Notes: generated from the letters alone by a model not told the origin. Shown: positions 10,486-23,663, counted from the first letter of the stretch. The stretch: DNA of 64,000 nt from Manihot esculenta (GCF_001659605.2 NC_035177.2:1984611-2048610), one strand, 5' to 3'. A program made the numbers and translations.

Positions 10486-11057
10486 TGTAACGACCCGGAA
10501 ACCGGACCGCTACCGGCGCTAGGATTCAGGTCGGCTTAAGGCCGCCAGAACCCGTAGCAAGCCAAACATACATCCTGTGAACCTGTTTAATCCCATACAT
10601 GGTCAACAACATACATAAAAAAATTAAAAACTTTTCTTTCATTCAAACATTTCTTTGCCAAGCCTAGCCTGTGCATGCACAAACATAACATAAACCTCTC
10701 ATTGGAGTCCTCATCAAATACTCCAATGGGGTAACATAACATAACATAGGCTTGGATTACATAGGCATCATAAAAACATTATATCTCATACAAGACCATG
10801 TGTACAGGGAATACAACAGACTCTAGTCAAGCACATTATCAAACTTACATTACACTACATCTCATACTTTTACATTACCAACAAACCATGTCCACAGCTA
10901 AGCTATTACATAAACTTCTCTTACTCTGCTGACTTCTCTATCTACTCTGCACCTGCAAGACTGGGGTTAGGGGAGAGGGGGTGAGCTATAAAGCCCAATG
11001 AGCAGAAACTAAAAACATTTGCTTTAATTCCTCCATTTTTAGGTATATTATTATTCA

Positions 11058-11099
<42 letters not shown>

Positions 11100-12906
11100 T
11101 TATTTTATCATATTATTTAACTTTTTCTTTCTTTTTCTTATTCATGCTTTCATGAAATGCAACACATCACAGCTAATCACATAAAGGATGGTATTGTCAC
11201 CATTAGTCCTCAACATCTCCAAATGCCAGGGGCGTAGAATGGGCCTCACTGGTCTTTCTCTTACATAACATAACATTCTAAAGTGCCAGGGGCGTAGAAT
11301 GGGCCTCGCTGGTCTTTCTCTTACATAGTGCCAGGGGCGTGGAATGGGCCTCGCTGGTCTTCCATAACATATCATCATAACATAACATCAGAGGACTATG
11401 GATCACCCAACAACCATCCACATCAACATCAATTTATGCAATGCAGCATATTCGTGAATTCTAATGCAAACATCCTGAAATATTGCATGGCATAATGATG
11501 CATGGGCAATGCTTTATGATTCATTCATTTATTCATTTACTTTACTTTAAAACTTAAGGGGTTGTTCCACTCACCTGGTGACTGAAGCTTTAACAACGAA
11601 CTCTGAACGACTATCTCACAACCGGGGGTCTCGGTTCCTCGGGTCCGAACCTACACAGGTGGACTCAAATGAGGCACCAAACAACAAGAACATAACTCTA
11701 AACATACCCCCAAAAACCTCCTAAAAACACCTCAAAACACTCCTAGGAAGCATGCAAGAAAAGGCTGGACAGGGCACTTTCGGCGGCACCTTCGGCGGCC
11801 GGAAGTCCCTCCAGAGCCGAAAGTCAGGCAGGTTCGGCGGCACCTTCGGCGGCCGAAACTCCCAGACAGAGGCGAAACTCATGCATGTTCGGCGGCACCT
11901 TCGGCGGCCGAAAGTCTCGGACAGAGCCGAAACTCCAACTTTCGGGGGCAAGCTTCGGTAGCCTAAAGCTGCCTCTCAAGCCATGTTCGGCGGCCGAAAC
12001 TCCCTTCGGCTGCCGAACCTGGTTTCTGCCAAAGGGCAGAAACTTGGCTCCCTTAAGCATTTTTGCCTTCAAACTCACCAATCATGCATAAACTTGTTCT
12101 AAAACATGCATAAACACCATACATCACACCTAGGGGTCTCAAACTATCAAATACCCCAACTACAACACTTCAACACACACAAACAACATACATTGTTCAT
12201 CAAAACATCAAAACCCATAAACTCATCAACAAGCCTAAACATGCATCTCTACCCATAAAACAACTTAAAACTTACTTAAAACATATAAGGAGCTTAAGAT
12301 CGGCTCTTACCTCTTGAAGATCGAGAGGGAGACGACCTAAACTTGGAGATCCACGAAAATGAGCTCCTGAGTTCCCAAAGCTCCAAAACTTGGTTTAAAT
12401 GCTCAAAACTTGCAATGTGAGTTTAAAACTCAAGGAAAATGGAAGAGATTTGGAGGAAGAACACAAGATTTGCAAAGGGAAGGTCGGAAGCTTGCTGTGG
12501 CCGAAAATGGGAGAAAGCTCGCCCATTTCGGCTAAGTGCCCCTTTTATAGGTGGCTGGCCAGGCCACGTTCGGGGGCCGAATGTGCCTCCGCATCCATGC
12601 AATGTTCGGCGGCCGAACTTGACTTTCGGCGGCCGAACCTGGACTTCCCTAACTCATGCTTTCGGGGGCCTAACGTGCCTCCAAAACGCATGCATGTTCG
12701 GCGGCCGAACTTGACTTTCGGCGGCCAAACCTGGGTTTTTCTCCAAAGACTTCTCATGCAAAACTCATTTAATTTTTATACTTAAAATCATGAAATACCT
12801 TAAAACATTTTATGAAAACATGTTTCTACCCTACTAGAGGCTTCCGACATCTGAGATTCCACCGGACGGTAGGAATTCCGATACCGGAGTCTAGCCGGGT
12901 ATTACA
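10486..12906 (-). repeat. Element B 3' LTR
   Basis: Reversed LTR. It contains a TTA/ATT microsatellite at about 11048-11102, the tandem hairpin repeats (11222-11363), GC-rich GTTCGG/CGGCCG clusters (11780-12020 and 12565-12730), and the inverted TATA box (12541-12550). Ends at ATTACA 12906, next to the polypurine tract complement. Confidence 0.92.
11048..11102. repeat. (TTA)n microsatellite
   Basis: Runs of ATT/TTA trinucleotides inside B's LTR. The matching copy is at about 18815-18860 in the other LTR and differs in length by one base in an adjoining T run. Confidence 0.85.
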
Positions 12907-13015
12907 TTCTCCCCCCCTTAAGAACATTCGTCCCCGAATGTTCCTCACTAGCACACATAGCATGGCAAAGAATATAACACACATACAAGGCACATAAACA
13001 CATAGGGATCTAACC

Positions 13016-16000
13016 TTAAAAGAGATGAGGGTACTGCTGGAGCATAGACTCTCGTGTCTCCCAAGTGCATTCTTCCAAGTTGTGGTGGTTCCACAGGACT
13101 TTCACCATCGGGATTTCCTTGTTTCTTAACTTTCTGATCTGGGTGTCTATGATCCGCACTGGCTGTTCAACATAGGTGAGATCCTCTTGGACCTCCACAT
13201 CAGGCTCATTAAGAACCTTGCTCGGATCTGACACAAACTTCCTCAACATGGAAACATGGAAAACCGGATGGATTCTCTCCATAGAAGCAGGTAAATCCAG
13301 CTTGTACGACACATTCCCAATCTTTTGCAAGATTTCAAAGGGTCCGATGTATCGTGGGGCTAGCTTACCTTTCTTCCCGAACCTAACCACTCCTTTTATT
13401 GGAGACACCTTAAGCAATACCAGATCCCCCTCCTGAAACTCTACTAGTCTTCTGCGGATGTCTGCATAACTCTTCTGTCTGCTTGCAGCAGTCTTGATTC
13501 TCTCTCTGATTATGGGTACCACCCTGCTGGTAATCTCTACTAGCTCAGGCCCTGCCAAGGCCTTCTCTCCAACTTCCTCCCAGCAAACAGGTGATCTGCA
13601 CTTCCTTCCGTACAAAGCTTCATATGGAGCCATCCCGATGCTAGCATGATGGCTGTTGTTGTAGGCAAACTCCACCAAAGGTAGATGCTGCCTCCAAGAA
13701 CCGCCAAAGTCCAGCACACACATCCTGAGCATATCCTCTATAGTCTGGATGGTCCTTTCTGACTGTCCATCAGTCTGGGGGTGGAAGGCAGTACTGAAAT
13801 CCAACCTAGTACCCATGGCATTCTGCAGACTCCGCCAAAACCTGGAAGTGAACTGGGGCCCTCTATCAGACACTATAGACACTGGAACCCCGTGCAGCCT
13901 GACAATCTCATCCACATACACCTGCGCCAACTTGTCCACAGAGTAGCCACTCCTGACAGGGATGAAGTGAGCAGATTTGGTGAGTCTGTCCACAATCACC
14001 CATATGGAGTCCACTCTGTTGGACGTCGCCGGTAACCCTACTACGAAGTCCATAGCTATGTTTTCCCATTTCCATTCTGGAATCGGTAGCGGGTTAAGCA
14101 TTCCAGCTGGCTTCTGATGTTCTAGCTTCACCCTCTGACACACTTCGCAGGCTGACACGAACTGTGCCACTTCTTTCTTCATCGCTGGCCACCAATAAAC
14201 TTTCTTCAAATCTTGATACATCTTGGTGGCTCCGGGGTGAATGCTGTATCTTGCATTATGAGCCTCTCTCATAATGTCTCCGTTTAGCCCTATGTCATCT
14301 GGTACACATAATCGACTCCCATAGCGGAGGATCCCCTTGTTGTCAAATCTGAACTCATCATTCTTGCCTGACTGAACAGTCCTGGCAATCTTCACTAACT
14401 CGGGGTCCTCATGCTGTTTCTGAGCGACTTGCTCAAGGAACACGGGTGTCACTTTCATCTGAGCCAATAAGGCACCTGTACCCGACAACTCTAACTGTAG
14501 CCCTTCTTCGATGAGCTTGTAGAACTCCTTTACTACTGGTCTTCGTTCTGCTGTGATGTGGGATAGACTGCCGAGTGATTTCCGGCTTAAGGCATCAGCT
14601 ACAACATTAGCCTTACCCGGATGATACTGGATTTTGCAATCGTAGTCACTGAGCAGTTCTACCCATCTTCTCTGTCTCAAATTCAAATCTCTTTGACTCA
14701 GGATGTACTGCAGGCTCTTATGATCTGTAAAGATCTCACATTTTACCCCATAGAGGTAGTGCCTCCACATCTTGAGTGCAAAGATTACTGCTGCCATCTC
14801 CAGGTCGTGTGTGGGGTAATTCAACTCATGCTTCTTCAGCTGCCTAGAAGCATAAGCAATCACCCTCTCATTCTGCATCAGTACACAACCCAGTCCCACA
14901 CGGGACGCATCACAAAAGACTGTAAAGTCCTCATCACTAGATGGCAGAGCTAAAACTGGTGCTGAAGTCAACCTCTTCTTAAGCTCTTCAAAACTCTCTT
15001 CGCACTGGTCGGTCCACAGAAACTTCTGATTCTTCCTGGTTAACCTGGTCAGAGGAGCTGCTATCTTTGAGAAGTCCTGAACGAACCTCCTGTAGTAACC
15101 TGCCAAACCCAAGAAACTTCTAATCTCTGTCACTGAAGTGGGCTAGGCCAGTTAGCCACAGTTTCTGTCTTCTTGGGGTCCACCTCAATACCATTCTCTG
15201 ACACTACATGCCCCAAGAACGAAATGCTCCTCAACCAGAATTCACATTTAGAGAACTTGGCATACAAGCCATGTTCCCTCAAAGTCTGCAAGACCAACCG
15301 CAGATGATGGGCATGCTCTTCTGCATTCCTGGAATACACTAAGATATCATCTATGAAGACAATAACGAAGTGATCCAGGTATTGGCTAAATACTCTGTTC
15401 ATGAGATCCATGAATGCTGCAGGGGCGTTTGTTAACCCGAACGGCATCACTAGGAACTCAAAATGCCCATATCTGGTCCTGAATGCTGTCTTTGGCACAT
15501 CTTCATCTCTGATCCTCAGCTGATGATACCCAGATCTCAGATCTATTTTGGAGAAACAACCTGCTCCTGCTAGCTGGTCGAATAGATCATCGATCCTAGG
15601 CAACGGGTACTTGTTCTTGGTAGTAACCTTGTTCAACTGTCTATAGTCGATACAAAGTCTGAGGGATCCATCTTTCTTTTTCACGAACAACACTGGAGCA
15701 CCCCAAGGTGAGGCACTCGGTCGGATGAAACCCTTGTCTACCAGCTCTTGCAACTGTTCTTTAAGCTCTTTCAGCTCTGCTGGCGCCATCTTGTAGGGAG
15801 GGATAGAGATCGGTCTGGTTCCTGGCATCAATTCTATTTTGAACTCTATCTCCCTAGGAGGCGGTAAACCTGGCAGCTCGTCTGGGAAAACATCTAAGAA
15901 CTCTCTAACCACAGGCACCGAGGCGGGCTCTCTGAAATCTCTGTCTAGCTCTCTCACATGAGCTAGATAACCCTGACAACCCCTCCTGAGCAGCCTACGA

Positions 16001-18003
16001 GCCTGTAGGGCTGATATCAAACCTCTAGGTGTACTCCCCCTGTCTCCTCTAAAGACAACCTCTGACCCATCCTGACATCTGAACTTAACTACCTTGTCTC
16101 TGCAATCCAAGGTAGCACCATGGGTAGATAGCCAATCCATCCCTAGAATGACGTCAAAATCTGTCAAGTCTAGAACCACTAGGTCGGCGGATAGGCATCT
16201 TCCCTCTATGAAAACTGGACTGTACTGGCAGACTGACTCTGCCACTGACGGGTCATATTTGGGTCCGCTGACCCATAGGGGACACTCTAACCCAGAGACC
16301 ATCAAACCCAACCTCTCGACCGCTCTCGGAGAAACAAAAGAATGGGATGCACCCGGATCCATTAAGGCATAAACATCTGAACAACCAATGATGATATTAC
16401 CTGACACCATGGTGTTGGATGCGTTTGCCTCCTGCTGCGTCATTGTGAAGATCCGTGCTGGAGCTGACGGACCTTCCCCTCTGTAAACTGATGAAGAAGA
16501 GGCTGACCCTCTCCCTCGGCCTCTGCCACTAGCCTGTGTTGCGGCTGAAGCTGCTGGCTGTGCTACGCTACCCGAAGTTGTCTGCTGGGGCTGTGCCGTA
16601 GGAACTGCTCTCGGACATTCCCAAGACATGTGTCCCTCTTGCCCACACCTGTAGCAGGCTGTCGTCCCAAACCGGCATACCCCCCTGTGTAGCTTACCAC
16701 ACCTTGCACACACTGCATTATCAGCACCAGAGCTTGAGCCACCTCCTAATCCCAGACCTGATTTGATCTTGCTCCAGAACTTATTCTTCTTTGGTTTCTT
16801 AGTGGTACTGCCCCACTTCTTACTAGCTGAACTCAAGGATGAAGGGTCTATCCTTCCCCCACCTGGGGTCTTAGAACCAGAAGGCTGTGCCACTGACTGC
16901 TTGACTTTTCCCTCTATTACGGCACTAGCCTCCATTCTCCTGGCCATGTCTATAATGGCATGGAAACTTTCTCTATCAGCTGACTGAATCAAAGAGGAAT
17001 ACCTGGAATTGAGCCTCATGATATACCTCCTCGACTTCTTCGGATCTGTGTCCAGATGTTGCCCAGCAAACGGCAACAACTCAAAGAATCTATCGGTGTA
17101 CTCATCGACACCCATCTCATCTGTCTGCTTCAGCTGTTCAAACTCAATCACCTTCAGCTCCCTGGAACTGTCAGGGAAAGCCCATCCTGCGAACTCATTC
17201 GCAAACTCCTCCCATGACAGACTGTCCACCCTTGGTTTCACATAGTTCTTGAACCACTCTCGTGCCTTCTTGCATTTCAGAGTGAAGCCAGCCATCTGAA
17301 TGGCTCTACTGTCATCAGCCCCTATCTCATCTGTAATTGTTTTGACCTTCTCCAGGTACACAAACGGATCATCACCGGTATCAAACTGGGGAGCACCCAA
17401 CTTCATATAGTCGGTCATCTTGGCCTTGCTCCCTCTAGATGAGGTAGGTTGAGGTCTTTGGGTTTCTGTAACTGCGGTTTCTGCTGGTGGTGGAGGTGCG
17501 GCATCCCCTGGGATAGGGTTTGCTGTGCCTGGATGGAAGGATGGAGGTGGGTACATAGGGTACTGTGGATACTGTGGGTAGAAAGGTGGGTATGGCATGT
17601 GAGAAGGGTAAGGATTAAAACTGGGGTAATCCGATGTACCTCCCATCGAATACCCGGGGTATGGTGAAAAAGGTGGGTACTGGGGTGGTGGAACAAACCC
17701 CGAGGCCTGAGTGCCTCCCTGAGACTCACCCATGCCCTCTTCTGGCATGCTCACACCAAGACTACCATCCCTCCTCTGGTCCACATCCATCTCTTCTCCC
17801 ACATCCACTGACCTGCCTCCTTGAACCGTTCCTCTTACTGATCTGTTTCTACCCAGATCCAGAGATCTTCTAGGGTCTCCCACTGCTCTGTCCCTGTTGG
17901 ACCTACTTGACATTGCCCTTGGCAATGCTGGAGGACGGGCGCTCGTGCCCTCATCCTCCGGTGGTACTCTAGTCAATCTAGCTGATCGACGAGTTCCTCG
18001 CAT
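13016..18003 (-). pseudogene. Element B gag-pol (one frameshift)
   Basis: Open from ATG at 18003 to about 15143, then, after a one-base deletion relative to A (GGGTCTAGG becomes GGGCTAGG on the plus strand near 15142), in a second frame to the stop at 13016-13018. Order: proline-rich gag N-terminus; gag domain; zinc knuckles [12 protein letters not shown] and [14 protein letters not shown] (about 16614-16715); protease MDPGASHSF (~16342-16370); RT with FIDD (~15343-15363); RNase H; integrase with HHCC site and DDE core including FHPQTDG; chromodomain-like C-terminus ending QQYPHLF. No other break was seen, so the frameshift could be recent or a sequencing/assembly error. Confidence 0.92.
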
Positions 18004-18226
18004 TCTGTTTACTGAAAAACAGCACAGATAACAAAACATTAGCATCCAATGGTTCATGTGGAAACACATGAACCCACATCATATACATAGCATATCTCAT
18101 GGCATATCATACTTTCATTCTAGACAGGACTCTACATCCTATCCTAGTGGACATGATTTCCTATTGTGCTTGACTTTCTATCACATCTATGAGCCCGACA
18201 CTCTAGGTCCGACCATATGAACCTAG

Positions 18227-18239
18227 GGCTCTGATACCA
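18227..18239 (-). other. Element B primer-binding site
   Basis: GGCTCTGATACCA, the reverse complement of TGGTATCAGAGCC, three bases from the LTR at 18243. Initiator-Met type. Confidence 0.87.
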
Positions 18240-18242
18240 CTC

Positions 18243-18814
18243 TGTAACGACCCGAAAACCGGACCGCTACCGGCGCTAGGATTCAGGTCGGCTTAAGGCC
18301 GCCAGAACCCGTAGCAAGCCAAACATACATCCTGTGAACCTGTTTAATCCCATACATGGTCAACAACATACATAAAAAAATTAAAAACTTTTCTTTCATT
18401 CAAACATTTCTTTGCCAAGCCTAGCCTGTGCATGCACAAACATAACATAAACCTCTCATTGGAGTCCTCATCAAATACTCCAATGGGGTAACATAACATA
18501 ACATAGGCTTGGATTACATAGGCATCATAAAAACATTATATCTCATACAAGACCATGTGTACAGGGAATACAACAGACTCTAGTCAAGCACATTATCAAA
18601 CTTACATTACACTACATCTCATACTTTTACATTACCAACAAACCATGTCCACAGCTAAGCTATTACATAAACTTCTCTTACTCTGCTGACTTCTCTATCT
18701 ACTCTGCACCTGCAAGACTGGGGTTAGGGGAGAGGGGGTGAGCTATAAAGCCCAATGAGCAGAAACTAAAAACATTTGCTTTAATTCCTCCATTTTTAGG
18801 TATATTATTATTCA

Positions 18815-18857
<43 letters not shown>

Positions 18858-20652
18858 TTATTTTATCATATTATTTAACTTTTTCTTTCTTTTTCTTATT
18901 CATGCTTTCATGAAATGCAACACATCACAGCTAATCACATAAAGGGTGGTATTGTCACCATTAGTCCTCAACATCTCCAAATGCCAGGGGCGTAGAATGG
19001 GCCTCACTGGTCTTTCTCTTACATAACATAACATTCTAAAGTGCCAGGGGCGTAGAATGGGCCTCGCTGGTCTTTCTCTTACATAGTGCCAGGGGCGTGG
19101 AATGGGCCTCGCTGGTCTTCCATAACATATCATCATAACATAACATCAGAGGACTATGGATCACCCAACAACCATCCACATCAACATCAATTTATGCAAT
19201 GCAGCATATTCGTGAATTCTAATGCAAACATCCTGAAATATTGCATGGCATAATGATGCATGGGCAATGCTTTATGATTCATTCATTTATTCATTTACTT
19301 TACTTTAAAACTTAAGGGGTTGTTCCACTCACCTGGTGACTGAAGCTTTAACAACGAACTCTGAACGACTATCTCACAACCGGGGGTCTCGGTTCCTCGG
19401 GTCCGAACCTACACAGGTGGACTCAAATGAGGCACCAAACAACAAGAACATAACTCTAAACATACCCCCAAAAACCTCCTAAAAACACCTCAAAACACTC
19501 CTAGGAAGCATGCAAGAAAAGGCTGGACAGGGCACTTTCGGCGGCACCTTCGGCGGCCGGAAGTCCCTCCAGAGCCGAAAGTCAGGCAGGTTCGGCGGCA
19601 CCTTCGGCGGCCGAAACTCCCAGACAGAGGCGAAACTCATGCATGTTCGGCGGCCGAAAGTCTCGGACAGAGCCGAAACTCCAACTTTCGGGGGCAAGCT
19701 TCGGCAGCCTAAAGCTGCCTCTCAAGCCATGTTCGGCGGCCGAAACTCCCTTCGGCTGCCGAACCTGGTTTCTGCCAAAGGGCAGAAACTTGGCTCCCTT
19801 AAGCATTTTTGCCTTCAAACTCACCAATCATGCATAAACTTGTTCTAAAACATGCATAAACACCATACATCACACCTAGGGGTCTCAAACTATCAAATAC
19901 CCCAACTACAACACTTCAACACACACAAACAACATACATTGTTCATCAAAACATCAAAACCCATAAACTCATCAACAAGCCTAAACATGCATCTCTACCC
20001 ATAAAACAACTTAAAACTTACTTAAAACATATAAGGAGCTTAAGATCGGCTCTTACCTCTTGAAGATCGAGAGGGAGACGACCTAAACTTGGAGATCCAC
20101 GAAAATGAGCTCCTGAGTTCCCAAAGCTCCAAAACTTGGTTTAAATGCTCAAAACTTGCAATGTGAGTTTAAAACTCAAGGAAAATGGAAGAGATTTGGA
20201 GGAAGAACACAAGATTTGCAAAGGGAAGGTCGGAAGCTTGCTGTGGCCGAAAATGGGAGAAAGCTCGCCCATTTCGGCTAAGTGCCCCTTTTATAGGTGG
20301 CTGGCCAGGCCACGTTCGGGGGCCGAATGTGCCTCCGCATCCATGCAATGTTCAGCGGCCGAACTTGACTTTCGGCGGCCGAACCTGGACTTCCCTAACT
20401 CATGCTTTCGGGGGCCTAACGTGCCTCCAAAACGCATGCATGTTCGGCGGCCGAACTTGACTTTCGGCGGCCGAACCTGGGTTTTCCTCCAAAGACTTCT
20501 CATGCAAAACTCATTTAATTTTTATACTTAAAATCATGAAATACCTTAAAACATTTTATGAAAACATGTTTCTACCCTACTAGAGGCTTCCGACATCTGA
20601 GATTCCACCGGACGGTAGGAATTCCGATACCGGAGTCTAGCCGGGTATTACA
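18243..20652 (-). repeat. Element B 5' LTR
   Basis: 2410 bp, reversed. Inverted TATA box at 20287-20296. Compared with the 3' LTR it lacks GGCACCTTCGGC near 19646, so one GTTCGG repeat is missing there; this suggests slippage between the short repeats. Confidence 0.92.
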
Positions 20653-21322
20653 TCTACCTTTGGTGGAGTTTGCCTACAATAACAGCCATCATGCTAGCAT
20701 CGGGATGGCTCCATATGAAGCTTTATATGGGAGGAAGTGCAGGTCACCTGTTTGCTGGGAGGAAGTTGGAGAAAAGGCCTTGGCAGGGCCTGAGCTAGTA
20801 GAGATCACCAGCAGGGTGGTACCCTTAATCAGAGAAAGAATCAAGACTGCTGCAAGCAGACAGAAGAGTTATGCAGACATCCGCAGAAGGCAAGTAGAGT
20901 TTCAGGAGGGGGATCTGGTATTGCTCAAGGTGTCTCCAATGAAGGGAGTGGTTCGCTTCGGGAAGAAAGGTAAACTAGCCCCACGATACATCGGACCCTT
21001 TGAAATCTTGCAGAAGATTGGGAATGTGTCGTATAAGCTAGATTTGCCTACTTCTATGGCAAGAATCCATCCGATTTTCCATGTTTCAATGTTGAGGAAA
21101 TTTGTGTCAGATCCGGGCAAGGTTCTTAGTGAGCCTGATGTGGAGATCCAAGAGGATCTCACCTATGTTGAGCAGCCGGTACGGATCCTAGACACCCAGA
21201 TCAGAAAGCTAAGGAACAAGGAAATCCCGATGGTGAAGGTCCTTTGGAACCACCACAATCTGGAAGAGTGCACTTGGGAGACACGGGAGTCTATGCTCCG
21301 GCAATATCCTCATCTCTTTTAA
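20653..21322 (+). pseudogene. Element A pol 3' part (integrase C-terminal and chromodomain-like domain)
   Basis: Continues A's integrase after element [24 protein letters not shown], the [13 protein letters not shown] segment, then the chromodomain-like tail (~21160-21322) ending RQYPHLF and stop TAA. An open frame begins at 20558 inside B's LTR and reads into this segment, adding about 31 foreign residues; this looks accidental. Product would normally bind DNA and target integration. Confidence 0.9.
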
Positions 21323-21383
21323 GGTTAGTCCCTATGTGTTTTATGTGTATGTTGTGATGATTCTATGCATGTGCTAGTTGAGG

Positions 21384-21419
21384 AACATTCGGGGACGAAT
21401 GTTCTTAAGGGGGGGAGAA
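21384..21419 (+). promoter_or_regulatory. Hairpin plus polypurine tract of element A
   Basis: AACATTCGGGGACGAATGTT (21384-21403) has two perfect 8-nt arms and a GGGA loop. It is followed by AAGGGGGGGAGAA (21407-21419), the plus-strand primer, directly before the 3' LTR. The same arrangement is found inverted at 1491-1530, 3271-3310 and 12907-12945. Confidence 0.85.
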
Positions 21420-23663
21420 TGTAATACCCGGCTAGACTCCGGTATCGGAATTCCTACCGTCCGGTGGAATCTCGGATGTCGGAAGCCTCTAGTAGGGTAA
21501 AACCATGTTTTTATGAAATGTTTTAATGTGTTTTATGTTTTAAGCATGAAAGAAAATGAGTTTTTGCATGAAAATAGCATTGGAGGAAAACTCAGGTTCG
21601 GCCGCCGAACCTCAAGTTCGGCCGCCAAACATGCATGCGTTGCGGGTGTGCTTTAGGCCCCCGAAAGCATAAGTGAGGGAAGTCCAGGTTCGGCCGCCGA
21701 ACCCCAAGTTCGGCAGCCGAACATGGCATGCATGCGGAGGCACATTCGGCCCCCGAACGTGGTCTGGCCAGCCACTATAAAAGGGTCCCTTAGCCGAAAA
21801 CGGGCGAGCTTTTTCCCCATTTTCGGCCAAGGTGAGTCTCCGCCGTCCCTCACCCATCTTTGACGCCTTTCCTCTAGATCTTTCAAGATTTTCATTTGTT
21901 TTAACTTTGTTTTGAAGATTTGAGCTTTTGAGCAAAGTTTTGGAGCTTGGAGGTTCAAGAACCCACTCTCTCCCAACTTCGAGTTTAGGTCGCCTCTCTC
22001 TCGATCTTCACGAGGTAAGAGCCGATCTTAAGCTCATTGCATGTTTTAAGTAAGTTTTAAGTAGATCTATGGGATAGAATGCATGTTTAGGTTATGGTTA
22101 TGTTTTTGGAGTTTATGGGTATAAATGTATGTCCATGAACAATGTGAGTTGCTTGATGTGTTGTAGATGGGGTTTATGTTGGTTTGAGGCCCCTAGGAAC
22201 ATGTATGCTTGTGTTTGTGTGTTGTAGAATAGGTTTGATGCATGTTGGAAAGGTTTGGAGGCGAAATGTGCAAAGGGAGCCAAGTTTCTGCCCTTTGGCA
22301 GAAACCAGGTTCGGCAGCCGAAGGACTTTCGGCCGCCGAACATGGCTGGGGAGGCAGCCTTTCGGCTGCCGAAGCTTGCCCCCGAAAGGGAGACTTTCGT
22401 CTCTGTCTAGCAGTTTCGGCCGCCGAAGGTGCCGCCGAACCTGCCTGACTTTCGGCTCTGGAGGGACTTTCGGCCGCCGAACCTGCCGCCGAAAGTGCCC
22501 TGTCCAGGCCTTCCTTGCATGTTTTCCTATGGTTGTTTCATGATGTTTTAGGGGGCTTTTGGGGAGTAGTTTATAGTTATGTTCAGGTATGTTTGGTCCC
22601 TCATTTGAGTCCACCTGTGTAGGTTCGGACCCGAGGAACCGAGGACCCCAGCAGTGAGTTCAGCTGCTTCGGTGTTGTCAGAGTAAGCCAGAGGTGAGTG
22701 GAACTAAACTTAATCTTTAAATTAAATGTTTTATCATGTTTCATGCATCATGATTATGCAATAGGATGATTGCATTAGTTTCACGAATATGCCGCATTGC
22801 ATCGATTGTTGTTGATGTGGGTGAATGTTGGATGACCCAATTAGTCCATGACAGGAAGACCAGGACCCCATTCTACGGCCTGGCACAATGTAAGGAAAGA
22901 CCAGGACCCCATTCTACGGCCTGGCACGGTTATGGGACTCGAAGACCAGGAGCCCAGAGGAGGCCCTGGGGCAATGGTAAGTAATGTATGTTATGACAGG
23001 AAGACCAGGACCCCATGCTATGGCCTGGCACAATGTTAGCTTGGACTAATTGGTGACAAGTTCACCTAACCCTTATGTGAATTGTCTGTGTTATGATGCA
23101 TTCCATTGGAGCATAGTGTTAATATGTTTTATAGTCCTACTCACTGGGCTTTTAGCTCACCCCACTCCCTTTTTCCCCCAGGCTTGCAGGTACAGTATAG
23201 AGCAGGAGTCCGGATAGAGTAAGGAAGTCATGTTTATGTAATAGCTAGCAATGGACATGATCGAATTGTATTGTAATGTCTTAATTAGTATAGTTATGTA
23301 ATGAGATGATATATATGGATGTTAGAGGTGTGCTTGACCGTAGATTGTTGTTATCCCTTTTAATACATGATCTTAGAGATTTTTATGATGTTTATGTAAA
23401 CCAACTCGACATATGTTATGTCACCCATTTGGGGGCACTGATGAGATCCCACAGAGGGATCAATGTTATGTATTATATATATGCATAGGTTGAGTTTGGT
23501 TGATGTATATGGAAAGGAAAGTTTTAATTTTTATGTATGTTGTTGATCATGTATGGGATTAAGCAGGTTTTCAGGATGCATGTTAGGCTTGCTACGGGTC
23601 CCGGCGGCCTTAAGTCGACCCGGATCCTAGCGCCGGTAGCGGTCCGATTTTCGGGTCGTTACA
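21420..23663 (+). repeat. Element A 3' LTR
   Basis: 2244 bp, TG...CA. Differs from the 5' LTR at about 30 sites by eye, for example GTGTTTGTG against GTAAACGTG near 22211. Followed by TTCAG, the right half of the near-duplication in element C. Confidence 0.92.

Larger units (their letters stand above)
10486..20652 (-). mobile_element. Element B: near-intact gypsy LTR retrotransposon nested in A
   Basis: LTRs at 10486-12906 and 18243-20652 (2421 and 2410 bp) with TGTAACGACCC/GGGTATTACA ends as read on the plus strand; element orientation is minus. It has a primer-binding site, gag-pol and polypurine tract. Visual comparison of the LTRs gives about six substitutions, one 12-bp deletion (the copy at 19640 lacks it) and one A/T-run change, so the insertion is recent. 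It sits in A's integrase gene between the catalytic core and the C-terminal domain. Flanks are GCATC (10481-10485) and TCTAC (20653-20657); the expected 5-bp duplication appears to have lost GCA on the right. Confidence 0.93.
3664..23663 (+). mobile_element. Element A: Ty3/gypsy chromovirus-type LTR retrotransposon, interrupted by element B
   Basis: LTRs at 3664-5908 and 21420-23663 begin TGTAATACCC and end GGGTCGTTACA. The internal part has an initiator-Met primer-binding site, gag-protease-RT-RNaseH-integrase in one frame, and a polypurine tract. The domain order (integrase last) and chromodomain-like tail fit a Tekay/Del-type chromovirus. Element B splits the integrase gene at 10485/20653. 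By eye the two LTRs differ at roughly 30 positions in 2.24 kb, clearly more than B's. A is inactive: it has a stop in gag and the B insertion. Confidence 0.92.
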
